The notes beneath the pieces are model-generated. The model did no database searches, was not told the origin of the DNA, and worked only from the letters and a program-made list of their open reading frames with translations. The translations under genes and the position numbers were made by a program. Below, piece by piece: positions 1 to 12,495 of a DNA stretch of 64,000 nt (positions within the stretch are counted from its first letter, which is position 1; every line of letters begins with the position of its first letter). The DNA comes from Ptiloglossa arizonensis (Eukaryota; Arthropoda; Insecta; Hymenoptera; Colletidae), in NCBI RefSeq assembly GCF_051014685.1, contig NC_135060.1, positions 6,510,001 through 6,574,000 of the forward strand, in the 5' to 3' direction.

Positions 1-3000
1 GAGCTAAGTAAGTTCGTGACGATCGAACACAAAAATTTCTACAGCTTGTTATTCTGATCGTTCTTCGGTTTTGAATTTAATCGTAAACTAGGTCTCGTTG
101 ACGAGAAAACATCCGGTACACGTATTTGTTAACGAAGTTCAAGTTGCGTTCAATAATTACAGAATGTGTAACGGACAAACGTAGAAATCGTGATATAACC
201 TGCCAGAAAAAAAACCACTTCGCGAAAAGAAAAAAATGGGTCGAAATGACAGAATAAATTTTCCTTTCTACGGGGGGGATTCGTTTTCCGGACAATTGAC
301 TTTGAAAAGCTGTCGAGTACGCGTGCACTTGACTAAGGCATGATTTAAAGGATCCTGTTATAGACCTGAAAAAGATCTCGTCTCTTTTTTTTTTCAGTTT
401 GCGTACGCCACCTCTAGAAAATGTTATTTCTATTTTCCCGTGCAATTTTATACTCCGTGGTGTTACAGAGACGTTACGGATTTTTCTAAACAAAATCTCC
501 GGGTTTTCACCTCTCTTCAAACGCTTCAATTAAAGTTGTACCTTAATTGAATACAATTCGTACGCTTTCAGCGAAAAGGATTATATTCTTACGAATCAGT
601 GTTCCCGCAATAAAACTGTACGGCGCGATCTAATAAGTGGAGATTAATTTTGAAGTTAAATCCCCGGAAATGTAAATTCTCTTTCTAAAAGAATTTACTT
701 TCGTGGTGCAATTTATGTTTCCACCAGACGATACCACATAATTGCTACGCCGCATCACTGCGAGGAAATAAAAATTCTCAATTATCGGATTTACGTGGCC
801 ATTTTACAGAAAATATGAAACATCATCAAGGGGAAAAAGTACGCCAATATTGTTCACAAATTTCTGGATTAGATAACGAATGTAGAAATCAAATATTTTG
901 AATACCGAAGTATCTTCTTATCGCGAGCAATAAAAATGATTTGTTCAATGTAAAGAAAAGTATAATGCTAAATAGTTTTTCTGTCACTCGTTTAAAATTT
1001 ACATATTTTGCTTTTTACTTTTCTTTGGGACTATGATATATACAGCCGCTCGAAAGTTTTAAGCACCCTTCAATTTTTATAGAAACAAAAACCTTTTTGC
1101 ACGTACAAGTACTAGCTTCGTTCAAAATTTTACTCTCGTATAATACGTTTCCGTACAATACAAGATACAAATTGCATACAATTCGTAAAAAGAAATACGA
1201 AAACTTTCCAAATTACTCTCTCGAAAAAATTAACATTCTAATCGTTTTCTACCGTTGCGCGGACCTCGACACCAGTCTTTCGTTATCGAGCAACAGTTGT
1301 ATCGATAAATTGTCACGTTTTCGTTTCATGTCACGACGAGAAATAATTCGTCTCGAATGATTAGTACCCACTCGAAGATCGAGACCGAAAATAATATCGA
1401 ACGTACGAAAAGAACGTTAAACACTCGAATTAAACATTCAAGGCTGTTTCTTCCATTCGAGTGGCAGTGTACGGCCGTGAAAGATACAATTTCAACGACT
1501 TCGTGTTCCCTCTGTGTTCGTTCCGTCCGTAATTGCGTCTACGATGGCGTACGATACGGCATGCGACGATCCGAGGAAAAGAATCGGATTCGTAGCGTTT
1601 GATTCCGTCCCGGGAGAAACCACTTTGTAGCCACCGTTGGCGACAGTCGTTTGGAAACAAAAGAAGAAGCAAGGAGCCGTTATGGTCGTGTCACGTGCCC
1701 TCGAATACCGCCGGCGATAAGACCGTTACAAGGCAACGGAGGAAGCTGCATTGGAGCGTCGACTCTAACGTAATTTCTAAATCCGAGCGTTACCAGACCG
1801 GGGCTTCATTAAGCCCACCATTTTTATGTAAGAGACTCGACCGTCGCACGGTGTTGCGTGTCGATCCGGATCGAGATCTCCTTAACGAGTCGTTATCGTA
1901 TACCCGTTTGATGCTGTTCAGGGTAGCTACCGACGATAACGTTATCGATAGTACCGGCGATACAGCTTTTTCAACGCGATTCGTCGACAAGATGAATATT
2001 AACTCGAAACACCAACGGCGCGAAAGATACCGAGAGACCCTTACGGAATAAACGAGAAGACACCTTGCGCTGTAAATTTTCGTACGAACAATCGGACCTC
2101 GTGATACTCGGTACACTTCCAAGCCGGTACAACGTGTACGTATCGTTCCAGCGTTGCGTCGCAGATTCTTAGCACGAGCCGCGTAACTATTTGATATCCA
2201 ACGTGCTTAAACACGATCACCGTGTAGCTAATTTTATACAAAGTTCCCCGTGGACCACTTTACGCTCTTCCATAATTTACGTCACTTCGGTCGTGAAACA
2301 CCGAACGTTCGGGACGAAAACTTCGTCTACTTTCGACCGCGGATCTCCGATGATTAAAAGTTCATTCGCGCAACGATAACGCACGGAATTAACGTAACGC
2401 GCGACGCGCATCTTCGAAATCGTTTCGAGCTTCTTGAATATTTTCGATGGAGAGTGGTCCTCGATTAGGAGCGGAGACAGATATTCGTGGACGTAGACAA
2501 TTGATGGAAAATTCCCTGTATCGCTTGATACAAAATAAATCGTCTACTTTCGTGTTTAATTACAGAGCTCCTTTTCCACACGATCGTTACCTGCAAGAAA
2601 TTCTTCCAATCGTCTGCATCACATTTCTATCCTTCGAGTTCACAATCGAAAGAGAAATCGCCAAACAATAGTACCGATTGAACTCGTCTCGATCCGATTC
2701 GATCGATGGAAAATTTACGAAAAATTTTCCTTTCGGATCGTTCTCCTCCGCGAGCGCGGTTCTTCCGGCGCGGTTACGTGACGTTCCCCTCCTATCCGGT
2801 TGGAAATCTGTAAAAGTGAAATTTGCTTTAATTTCGCGGCATTGTGCTCCCGCGACACTGATTGAAATGTCACGACAACGCGACCGTTACTTTTTCAATG
2901 CCGTGGCAATGAAAGCCGTGGTGGCTTTACGTCACGCGAGGACGAACCTTTTGCCCGTAAAGCGTGTGTCCGTGGGTTACACGACGTTAGCCACGGGAAC

Positions 3001-6000
3001 AAGAACGATTTACACGTCGGGGGTTGATTCTAGATCACCCCGCTGAAAGCCAATCCGATAGAAAGCGCGATAACACGAACGTGGGGGCTGAAGGGAAGAC
3101 GGAGACGGCCGTGTTTGCAATCTATCCGAATATCAACTTTCGTCGTGGGTTACGGAGAGGTTTACGAGACGCACCGCGTCGACTGTCCGCTTCACGAGAC
3201 TCTCGTAAACGTTACGGGAACGTTGTCTAACGGTGGTTTCCACGAGTCCACGTCGATTCGATCGACTCTGCGAGCCCGTGCTCGAGAATAATTGACTCGT
3301 CGAGAAGCAACGTGGCACGTTTCCGCGGTAAACTTCCGTAAGAAGTGTCCGCGGATACGTACCGGACGAGATTTAATGATCGTCGTGCGCGTTAGCGTCG
3401 CTTTGAGCGGTTTTTAACGACGTTTACCTTGGGATCGAGAATCGTAGATTTCGCACGACGTCGATCGATGCGAAATCATTTTTCCCCGAGACCGCGGGCA
3501 AGGTCTCGCCAATCTCTTCGCGGTCGTCTGTTATTCGACCTCGTCGCAGCGTAATCGGTCCCGAGTACCCTCGATTTCTTTCTCGACGATTAAAAATACA
3601 CGCGAACCAACGGACAAATCGCACAACGGGAGAAGAATCGCGCGACAGGTGTTTTCCTTAACGGCGAACATTCGGAACGTCGTCCAGTACACTCGATCCG
3701 TAGGAGTTAAAATGTTAACGTTAATTACCTTGAGATATTGGGACGGTGTTACTTTGCGCTATAACCCGCGAATTTAGAGTGTACGAACCGTGGTAACGGC
3801 TCGAGAAGATCCTTTTTTGCGTTTCATCGTCGATCTCGGTGAGATCGGTCCTTCTCGTTCCGTGATCTATAGTTACGCGGTGAAAGTTAGATTATTCCGG
3901 TGAACGATGAGAAAAAGAAGTTGTTAAAAAGTTATCTTACTTTCAGATTGCCGAGTCGCTCATCGAAACGGAAGCGAACGAACGGTTGCGCCCGTAACTC
4001 TTCCGTATTGGCCGCGATTCTCTCGGTGGGATCGTACTTTATTTGAGAACGGTCAAGGGAGGAATTGGGTAAACAATTCGATGGGATTCTATTTTTAGGG
4101 AACGCGAACGCATCCTCCCGTGCGCCGTGCTACGGTTCATTTGTTTTCACGTTCGCTCGCAGACTTCCACCGACGAAAATTCGCTCACGGTTGCACCGGT
4201 TCTAAATACGGATAAAATACAGAAGCTCCGCTTTAATTCGGCGAGCATGATACACGGAGCGACGCGATGCTACACAATATAGCCCTCCATTCAGGATCGA
4301 CTCGGCTGAATTATGAATGGCGGTCGATAGCCAGATGGAGGACGCGCGTACCGACCATGCGAGTTTCGACTGGCCGTGGACAGAGCTACGTGGCTCTTGC
4401 GAGAAACTTTATAAAAAGGGGAAACACTATGGACAACAGGGTGAGTCGCGGTCGTATTCAACGACGCGATGCACACCCTTCGCGTTATCCCGTCTATCTA
4501 CCCTCCGGGATTCAATTTTCACGCTCCGCCTCTGAAATACGACGATCCTATCTGCGGGTGTCGTCCGCGAAAGATGGCAGCGAGTGAAATTTCACGACGT
4601 AAACCCCGCGTATGTCCTACGAAATCCAACGTGACGGCGTTCGTTCCGCATTTCCACCGATACGAATCGAAAACGATAACATCGAGTCGTTACGCTGGCT
4701 ATTTCCGGCACGGACGATCGATTTTTCCAAACCGTATCGAAACTAACTACCGAACGTTGACCATCGAGGTCCCGTACGCCAATTCGCAACTCGTTGAGAA
4801 ATCCAATCGCGAAAAACATTGAAAATAATTACGTACAATGCGTGTTTCCAGTATTCTATGTTTTTCTAATTATTCCAAACAACCGATTTCAACTTTCGTT
4901 CAATTTGTACGGGTACGGCTATCGAACGAACCGTAGCAACGAAACAGTGGTCTCTTTAAAAGTGCAAAGGTCAATTTTTAAATTTTGGAAATTTTTACAA
5001 GACGTAGGAAAATATTGCATATACCGACACGATTCGATTATTTTATACGCGTACGTGGAGAAAGTCGAGCAAACGGATAATTTCGTAGCCGCGATTGTCG
5101 ATTTAAGAAATAATATTGCGACGAATTTTCAAGTACTCGAACTTTGTACACGATGATTTAAATATCGATTCTTCGAGCCCTCGGTACGGAATACTTTCGA
5201 TACGTACAATTTCTTAATGGTTTAAGTTACGTACAGATCGATGCCTTCGAAAGCTCTGAAAAGTTCGTATTTTTACAAATAATATCGTTGCTCGAACATA
5301 CGACGGTATGTAATGCACAATGTTCCTGTTTGTACCTCGCGAAGGAGGATCCCTTTGATCGCAGAATTATTAATGGATCGTTGGAATATGTATGAAGGAG
5401 TATCGGAGCCTGGAGAGAACTTTTATCGTCATTGATTAATCTCATCGGTAATTTCCTTTTCTTTTTTCTTTTTTCGAGTGTCCCGGTTACACGATTTTCG
5501 ATTCCACGGAACCGTTTATACGAAACGAGTTTAATCGAATAGCTACAATTACGTACGAGCTACACTCTTTGGTAAATTTAGTCGAGAACTCTTGATATTA
5601 ATTTCAATTCGTTTTTAGACGTTGCTCGTACCATTAATTAGAAAAAAATTTATTTAATTGGAAGGAAGGGAGCCACAGCTGCTCGAGTATTTTAACCTTT
5701 TCGAACATACTGGCGCATGCAGGCACGTTTTTTAACTTAAAATATTCCAACACCGAAATAACCGCTAAAAAATGAATAAATATTCCAATCTAAACTTTCC
5801 AACGAACACAGCAACATTGTCGCAACGAACATTCCGACATACGTTTAGAATTTCCGTTAATTTTGAAAAAATAATTCGACCCTAAAAAAAATTCATTTAT
5901 ATTATTTTTCCTCGTTCGTGAATCGTACAATTTAAATACTATTTCGAGTGCAATCGGATTGCAGCATTAAGCGCAACACGTGTCAGAGATCGAGAAACAA

Positions 6001-6261
6001 TGCATCGACTCTCTGGCGAAATTCGTGTATATTGACATCGTGCCATTTCGTCCCAACGTGTATCAAAAAAATCACGCCGAACGAACTCCTCCACGTCATC
6101 GATCACTTTCGTTCTCTTCGTCGTTGCTCGTTTTCGTCGACGCTCGTATCGACCATTGTCGCGATCGTGGTCTTCTTAACGGTCGTTTCCGGTCGGATCC
6201 GCGGCTCGTGACGCGGTCGTAAACTAAACGCGACGTCACCGGTTCTGTTCTATGCTTGCAG
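1..6261. other. Non-coding upstream region
   Basis: I see no supported coding exon here. Open frames reach at most about 150 codons, are arginine-, serine- and threonine-rich as expected from CpG-rich random sequence, occur on both strands, and show no recognisable domain. The right end is bounded by a good 3' splice signal at 6260-6261 that would start the GPCR exon, so upstream non-coding exons and the promoter of that gene may lie here or further left. No RNA gene or long repeat was recognised. Confidence 0.5.
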
Positions 6262-6549
6262 CAACGTATCTGTATCGATCCTCCATCAAGATCCTCGAAG
6301 TTACGACCTCGTTATCGAAGGCGCGTTCGCCTAGGACACCGTGAAAGTTTGTCGTCGGTGGTCGTGCATCGACAGCTTCCGGCAGGACAGGTATACGAGG
6401 AAGACGAGAGAACCAGGAGGTGAAGCCGGACCAGGTGCGTGCTACAAGGAGGGCCTAGCACCTGGCTGTTAGAGGGTCTTGACGAGGAGGGTGACGGGTA
6501 ACAGCACCTAAGGGCGGGTGGGGGGGATGCAGCTCGAAAGGGTGGCGGC
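6262..6549 (+). other. Putative 5' UTR of the GPCR gene
   Basis: A pyrimidine-containing stretch ending in tatgcttgcag (AG at 6260-6261) is a plausible 3' splice site. The sequence from there to the ATG at 6550 has a stop in the coding frame at 6499-6501 and no in-frame ATG after it, which supports 6550 as the start codon. The exact 5' boundary is inference and needs RNA data. Confidence 0.4.
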
Positions 6550-9500
6550 ATGGAGGAGCCCTCGCTGGAGGCTCTCATGCAGGCGGGCCTCATCTTCGTG
6601 GTCGGTGTCGCCATCATCCTCTCGAATCTCCTCATCATCGCCACCTACCTTAATTTCCGTGGTAAGTACTTCACGGTAACACGAATTCTTCTCACGAACG
6701 AACGTTGTAAAGTAGTCGACGTTCGAAATTCAATTCGGAGCGGTTCGGTTGAAATATCGCGCGGAATACTTTTCAACCGCGAAGATCGATTTTGTATAGG
6801 AGTTTCTCGTAGATTTTGTGCTCTACTTCTTCGAGTATAATAAATATTTAACTGCCATGAGTCCTTGCTAAGAGCTTAAGAACAATATGTATCTTCGTAT
6901 TCGAGGAATTAACTGACGTACTTTTATTCCATCGAATTTATTCGTATCGAGACATCGAGTTACGGTATATTATTGCGTACGTTATACTGATAAAGAAATG
7001 ATTGAACAAGTACCTGCTCTGCCCTCTAAATCCAAATTTATATTACCGTAACCAGTATCGGTGAATAAAAGTTTATTTCGCACCTTGCGCAAAATTTTCA
7101 CGTTCGCGCGGTGGTTGTTGTTCGCGTACTTTGTCGTCGTGGTTTTTTTTTAAACTTTGTTGCAAATCTCATTCGGAGCGAGGTTTCTCCGATCCGTCGC
7201 GGCGGAACGGTTGCAAAAATAAAAAAGAGAACGTAACGTTCGGTGGACAGCGAACCTACTCGATAAATACAAATGACTGTCGCATCGTGTAGGTCCCTCC
7301 GAGGTGATAAACTATTACTTGCTGTCTCTCGCATCGGCGGACCTTCTTTGCGGTCTGTTGGTGGTTCCGCTCTCGGTGTATCCGGCGCTGGTACGAAGAT
7401 GGGTCTACGGGGACATCGTGTGTCGTCTCGTTGGTTATTTGGAGGTTACCCTCTGGGCGGTATCCGTCTACACTTTCATGTGGATCTCCGTGGATCGTTA
7501 CTTGGCCATCAGGTACGTTTAAGTATGATTGAACCTCGTTACTTCCGATTAGAACAGCCTACAAGTTTCTCCACACGTTGGATGGAGTTTCAAAGTCGAA
7601 TAAAATACAATCGCCCCTCTCCACGATCCGCGACAACGTTCTCCAACGTCGTTCGTAATTTCGCGTCCGTGGAACAACGTACAAAGCGAACACTAGCGAA
7701 CAGTTTTAGTTTTTTTCATTTCTGATCGAGTCTCGAGAAGCTGAATCAACGACGGAACACTTCACTCCCAGGGAGCCTCGTATAATACATCTCGAACGTT
7801 CGATTTCTGCGAGCACCCCTGCATCGAAAGGAATAAAAACAATAATGCGCGAGTAAATAGAAATTACCACTCGAGACGAATATTAAATACCTTCGATTTC
7901 ACCGTCAGTCTCTACGACCTAATACTTGCGTCGATCGCCCTATCGTCGGGTAATGCCGTTTCAAAACAAAACCGAACGAAAACGAAAGGTTAGTCGTTTT
8001 CGAGATTACAGTCGTCCGGACGTCTATTACGATCTGCCTGGGAACTCGCTTTGTCCATTTGACGCATTATCGACGTTTTACGACACGGTGTGCATACGTT
8101 CCAACGCTCGAACAACACGGTCTGGTTATCGGAGAGTCACCAACGATGCTTTCGATCTCCTCGCGTGTGATTTTACCAACCGATCGACCTTTCGTACGAC
8201 GACGAATGAATTCAAAAGCAATTTCGTCTCGTCGGAACTTCGTTAATCTTCCATCGAGTAATCGAACGATTTCGGTCGGCAGAAAACCATTGCGATACGA
8301 GACCGTGCAAACGAAGACCCGATGCCAATGCTGGATGGTCTTCACGTGGATCAGCGTGGCGATGATGTGCTGTCCGCCGTTGCTCGGTTTCCAAAAACCC
8401 ATTTTCGATCGGGAGGCGTTCATCTGTATGCTGGACTGGGGAAACATGGCTGCGTACACCATCACGTTGTCGATCCTCGTGCTAGGCCCGTCGGTCATCA
8501 CCATCGTCTACACTTACTGTTACATCTTCACGATGATGAGGCGGCTACGATCCGGTGTACTGATTCACGACAAGGAGTACGCGACTGCGCTCTCGGAGAA
8601 CTTGAGCAATCCGAGTCACATCATGTCTTTTGTCCTGGTGATGGCTTTCTGGGTGTCCTGGGCACCGTATGCCGGTCTCCGGATATACGCTGTCGTTAAC
8701 GGACCGCCTCAGGTAAATCGAATCGCCACTTATTGACGGTGATGGTTAGAGGAGGACCGATGTCGTAGAAACGTTGAGATTTTTGGAGATCTACGATCAC
8801 TGTGAATTTTAAGCACGTCGAATCGCGAGATTCGTCAATCTCGTGTCTCGAGACTCGTGTTCTTCGATAGAGAGAGTAAACTCGCGAAAGATCCGAGTTC
8901 GGTAAGTTACTCGGTTTTAGGTTTCCACGTTTAACCTAACGTCGAATCGAGCGACGAGGATGGTACGAATAGAGGTGGTATACGGATCGGTTAGGTTCTT
9001 AGTTCCAAAATGAAACTCGATTATTGCTGTACAGCACGAAAGACTTTAGTTGAAAATAGAATTTTGCGTTTTAAAATCGAACTGTCTCTCTTAAATTATT
9101 GCACCATCCAGGTACATTTTATGATTTGGTTAAGATGTTGGGTGTCAATGACAAAGTAACCGGAGTTACCGCAAAATGCAAATACGGTTGATACGTGCAC
9201 AGAAACGTTCGTAGAAAAATAGATTCGCGAAAAGTTTACTCCATCGTACCACGCAATAACGATTTTCTCGACAACTTTCTTCCACCTTCGTTCAAAGTAC
9301 ATTTGCGAGCTGTAGGAACCGTAAAGAATCGATAAAGTACCGAATTAAAATAAATTAACGTACATTCGTGAACTTATCGAGCGCAGAATAATAATAATAC
9401 GATGCACGTTTGTGTGCATTCGAGTGGGTGCATTTTCTAGGTTGATTTTCGCGGTTCGCGTTCCAACGATGCTCGGAAAACGTCCATTGTCGCTTGTATC

Positions 9501-10800
9501 GCGTAAATGATGCAACGTATTAAACAGGTCCTCCTAGAAACAAATTGAAGCTATAGGCGTCGTAATATAGAACAATACGGGTAACTCGTGGCTTTGAGTG
9601 CCCGAGGAAGCTTTAAGATGTACACGTAGTACCCGCTCTAACTGAACAGGTAGTACGGTATAGCGTAGCTCGGTGCTGTCCAACATAAGCTCCAGGGCTT
9701 AAGGTGCTTTCCCTACTCTGTCTCTGTCACCATAGTACAGGTATACACGGCCACAAATCAGAGGAGGGCAAACGTTTCTCTCGACTCCGGTTGGCTAATT
9801 TGCCTTTGTAGTTTAAAATTCCGACCGTGTAACGATCAAACGCACCGTTAGATTCGAGCCGATGAAATTAATTCTCGATCGAACTTGCGTCGTTTCGTTC
9901 GAACAGAGCTATCATAATTTATTCGCGAACTTCGATCGGATTCGAGTTGGAGTGGATTTTTGATCCGTTAACGAATCGATCGACAGTCGAGAATAATTTG
10001 AACGGTGATCGATAATAAATCATTTCCATCGTACGAATTTACGTCGAGTTCGTTAACGATTTATTTTCTCATTTTCATTGTAAGTATGCGAAACGGATAT
10101 ACTCGAATCGATGTACGAATTTTTATTCGTTCGTTACACAGGATAACCTATTACCTCGAGTAACTAGATACATTAGAGTACGAAGAAAAAGAATCCCGTC
10201 GACTCGATCGATGCGAATTTCGACCAATCTATTACCCGTCGCTGTTCAATTCTCATTTATCGCGGTAACGTTGATATCGAATCGCATTAACGAACCGTAT
10301 ATACACGGTCTTGGAGCGTAGTGGGAGAAAGTCATCCAAGAGGCTCCATCTGACAGCACCGAGGTGAAAGTCACCCAAGAGGCTCCATCTGACGGCACAG
10401 CTGAGAAGTAACTCGTGAGGCTTGCTTATAGTCAAAAAAACAACCTTGGGCAGCCAAGCGAATTTACGTCGAGCGTGCACCGATCGCGTGTAGTCGAACC
10501 AATCCAACCCGACCTAGAGACGAACCAAAGTCGAGTTTCGAACAATCGAGACCGAGACAGTGCCGTCTCACGTTTCCTGTCAACGTAAATGATTCACGTT
10601 GCTTGTTTTTAACGCTTCAGGTACCGTTTCTGCACTTCGCGGTGGTGTGGCTGGGTGTGACGAACAGTTTCTGGAAAGCGGTGGTCCTTGGAACCCTGAG
10701 CCCACAGTTTCGGCTGGCGGCTCGCGTCCTCTGTCTGACGTTGTGCTGCCGGCACAGACGACTTCCGCCGGAGCTGCTCGGCCTCGACGACGACGATTAA
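6550..10800 (+). CDS. Orphan rhodopsin-like (class A) GPCR, GPR21/GPR52-like
   Basis: This is a seven-transmembrane receptor for an unknown ligand at the plasma membrane. Four exons join in frame: 6550-6661, 7293-7512, 8283-8712 and 10621-10800, giving 313 residues. The N-terminus before TM1 is only about 11 residues, with no glycosylation site visible. TM1 carries the SNLL asparagine. TM2 has NYYLLSLASADLL, with the conserved LAxAD-type Asp. TM3 ends in a classic DRY at 7493-7501, followed by LAIRKPLRY. TM6 shows FWVSWAPY in place of CWxP. TM7 has a degenerate NSFWKAVV where NPxxY is usual. The C-tail is short, cysteine-rich (LCLTLCC) and ends in acidic DDDD. The overall layout and the TM7 segment recall vertebrate GPR21/GPR52, but other orphan amine-type groups remain possible. 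No neighbour suggests a ligand. I am confident in the family and exon structure and unsure of the subfamily. Confidence 0.85.
9535..9800. other. Intronic block of atypical composition (GPCR intron 3)
   Basis: Within the 1.9-kb third intron, this stretch lacks the TCGA/CGAT-rich texture of its surroundings. It contains many CTG, AGG and TCC words and has no coding frame. It might be a conserved regulatory element or an old transposon relic. Only composition supports it. Confidence 0.2.
10326..10403. repeat. 39-bp tandem duplication in GPCR intron 3
   Basis: Two adjacent 39-bp units start at about 10326 and 10365. They share aaagtca-ccaagaggctc and the following catctgac-gcac and differ at a few positions. 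The repeat lies 220 bp before the last coding exon. The period is a multiple of three, but I see no reason to think it is coded. Confidence 0.8.
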
Positions 10801-11290
10801 AAAGCCAAAGCAGCCTACGAGAACAAGAGGGAGACGCTTATCCTTTGCGCGGGAGCGTATCACACGCGCTCCATTCCTAGAGCATCGCTTCTTTTTTCGT
10901 CGCGGTCGTTCGAGGTCGTTCTCGCATCCTCCGCCGCCCGTTCTCTCGGGGGATCTTCTTCGAGGGCTGAGACTGAGATTCATCGTTCCGGGCAAGCGCC
11001 ACGCGGTTTCTCCTACGGCGATCGAATCGACGACGACACACCACCGTTGAAACGTTCGATCGTCGCGGTCGAGACCGGGGTAAATGTAAAATTAATCCGC
11101 GGGCACGATCGAAACGATCGCTCGTCGTACGAGACGGATCGGTTCGATTCGGTGGCGTACGATTTTAAACGCTTCGAGATAGTCTCGCTCCTCGATGAGA
11201 TTCGCTACTCGAGCCTCGAGAGAGAGAAATAGAACACGCGTTCCTAGCCGAGCGAAATCGATCGGGGTAGTGGGCTGCTCGGCCGAGTAC

Positions 11291-11296
11291 AATAAA
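11291..11296 (+). terminator. Candidate poly(A) signal of the GPCR gene
   Basis: AATAAA lies 490 bp after the GPCR stop codon and is the first canonical signal I noticed downstream. Later candidates exist (for example 20949), so the true 3' end is open. Confidence 0.35.
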
Positions 11297-11663
11297 TCAA
11301 TCTCCTAATCAACGAGATATCGAACGCTATGATAATAAAATCGAGACCTCAAAGACTAAATTTTAGCGATCGTTCTTGATTCCATTTAGACGAGTTCCAA
11401 ATCGATTTCTTATCGAACCCACGTCGCGCGTACTCGTCTATAATACCTTTGTCGCTGGGACGACGGGAAAAGAAAAAAGAAAAAAAAAAAAAGAAAAACG
11501 GTGAAAAAAGGTACGAAACCGAGAAAGGTAGATCGGACGAGACGCGCCCGATGATAAGGGTGCGTTACTCGCTTCTTTAAACTATTCGAGTCACGTAAAC
11601 GTATTTAAGTGTAAGAGCATTCCCTTTTCTATACGATTTCAAGTTTAAATATAGTCGAATTGA

Positions 11664-11726
11664 ACACACCTACACACGTACACACGTACACACGTACACA
11701 CGGAAACACACGTACAAAACACACGC
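11664..11726. repeat. CA-rich microsatellite
   Basis: An imperfect run of acacacgt units is interrupted by single changes. No gene overlaps it. Confidence 0.9.
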
Positions 11727-12089
11727 GTTTACAGTCTTATATTAATTAAAGAGTATATTACGATGAGAAGTGACGGTGAAACTGGCACGGCGAACGGTCG
11801 AAGGAAAGAATCTCGAAGCTCAGCCGGAGCGGGTCGCGCGTATTAGAATTCCGGCGGCGCGGACGGGAAGACGACGACGACGATCTTCCACGACGAGTCG
11901 TCGACCAGAACTTTCGAGGAACGACTTCGAGCTCGTTGACGCGGCGTCGGTGGCGTCTGTCTCCGATCTCGCTTCCCTTCGAAACGAGAATCACCGGTTG
12001 AACGAAGGGTTAGGGGGACGAGGGTTTAACGGGTCCGGTCGATCGGAAGGCGCGACGACGCTCTTCTTGTTTCCACTTTTGCTGGTTTT

Positions 12090-12153
12090 TTTCTCTCTCT
12101 CTCTCTCTCTCTTTCACTCTTTCTCTCACTATCTCTTTCTCTCTCTCTCTCCT
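12090..12153. repeat. CT microsatellite
   Basis: An interrupted TC/CT run of about 60 bp lies within a long pyrimidine-rich stretch. Apparent serine/leucine- or arginine/glutamate-rich frames on the two strands are products of this repeat. Confidence 0.9.
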
Positions 12154-12310
12154 TCGTCGAACGACGAGACACGTCGCTCGTATCTCGGGACGAGCGTTCG
12201 CGGCCCGGGCGTACGCCTATCCGCACACGTCGCGAGATCGCGCTCGATAAGTGTGGTGGCGATTCGCGTACGGCGAAGAACGGAAACGGTGCCGAAGACG
12301 GGGTAGCTGG

Positions 12311-12330
12311 TCGTTCGTTCGTTCGTTCGA
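12311..12330. repeat. GTTC tetranucleotide microsatellite
   Basis: About four and a half copies of TTCG/GTTC lie in tandem. Confidence 0.8.
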
Positions 12331-12470
12331 TGATCGCGGCCGCGGTTCCACCGCGAGAGGCGGCCGCTCGAGGAAGGGGAGAGGAGGTACCGGTGAGCCG
12401 AATCGATCGCCAGTGAAAACGGCGAAGAAGCCGACGACACCGACCGAGAACCACGGAAAAGGAAAAAAAA

Positions 12471-12495
12471 CAAACAAACAAACAAACAAACAAAC
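12471..12495. repeat. CAAA tetranucleotide microsatellite
   Basis: Six tandem CAAA units follow a run of eight A. Confidence 0.9.

Noticed and set aside
11770..12306. 178-codon plus-strand frame
   Set aside because: It runs through the CT microsatellite, is Arg/Ser/Leu-rich, and has no domain. Overlapping frames of similar length exist on the minus strand.
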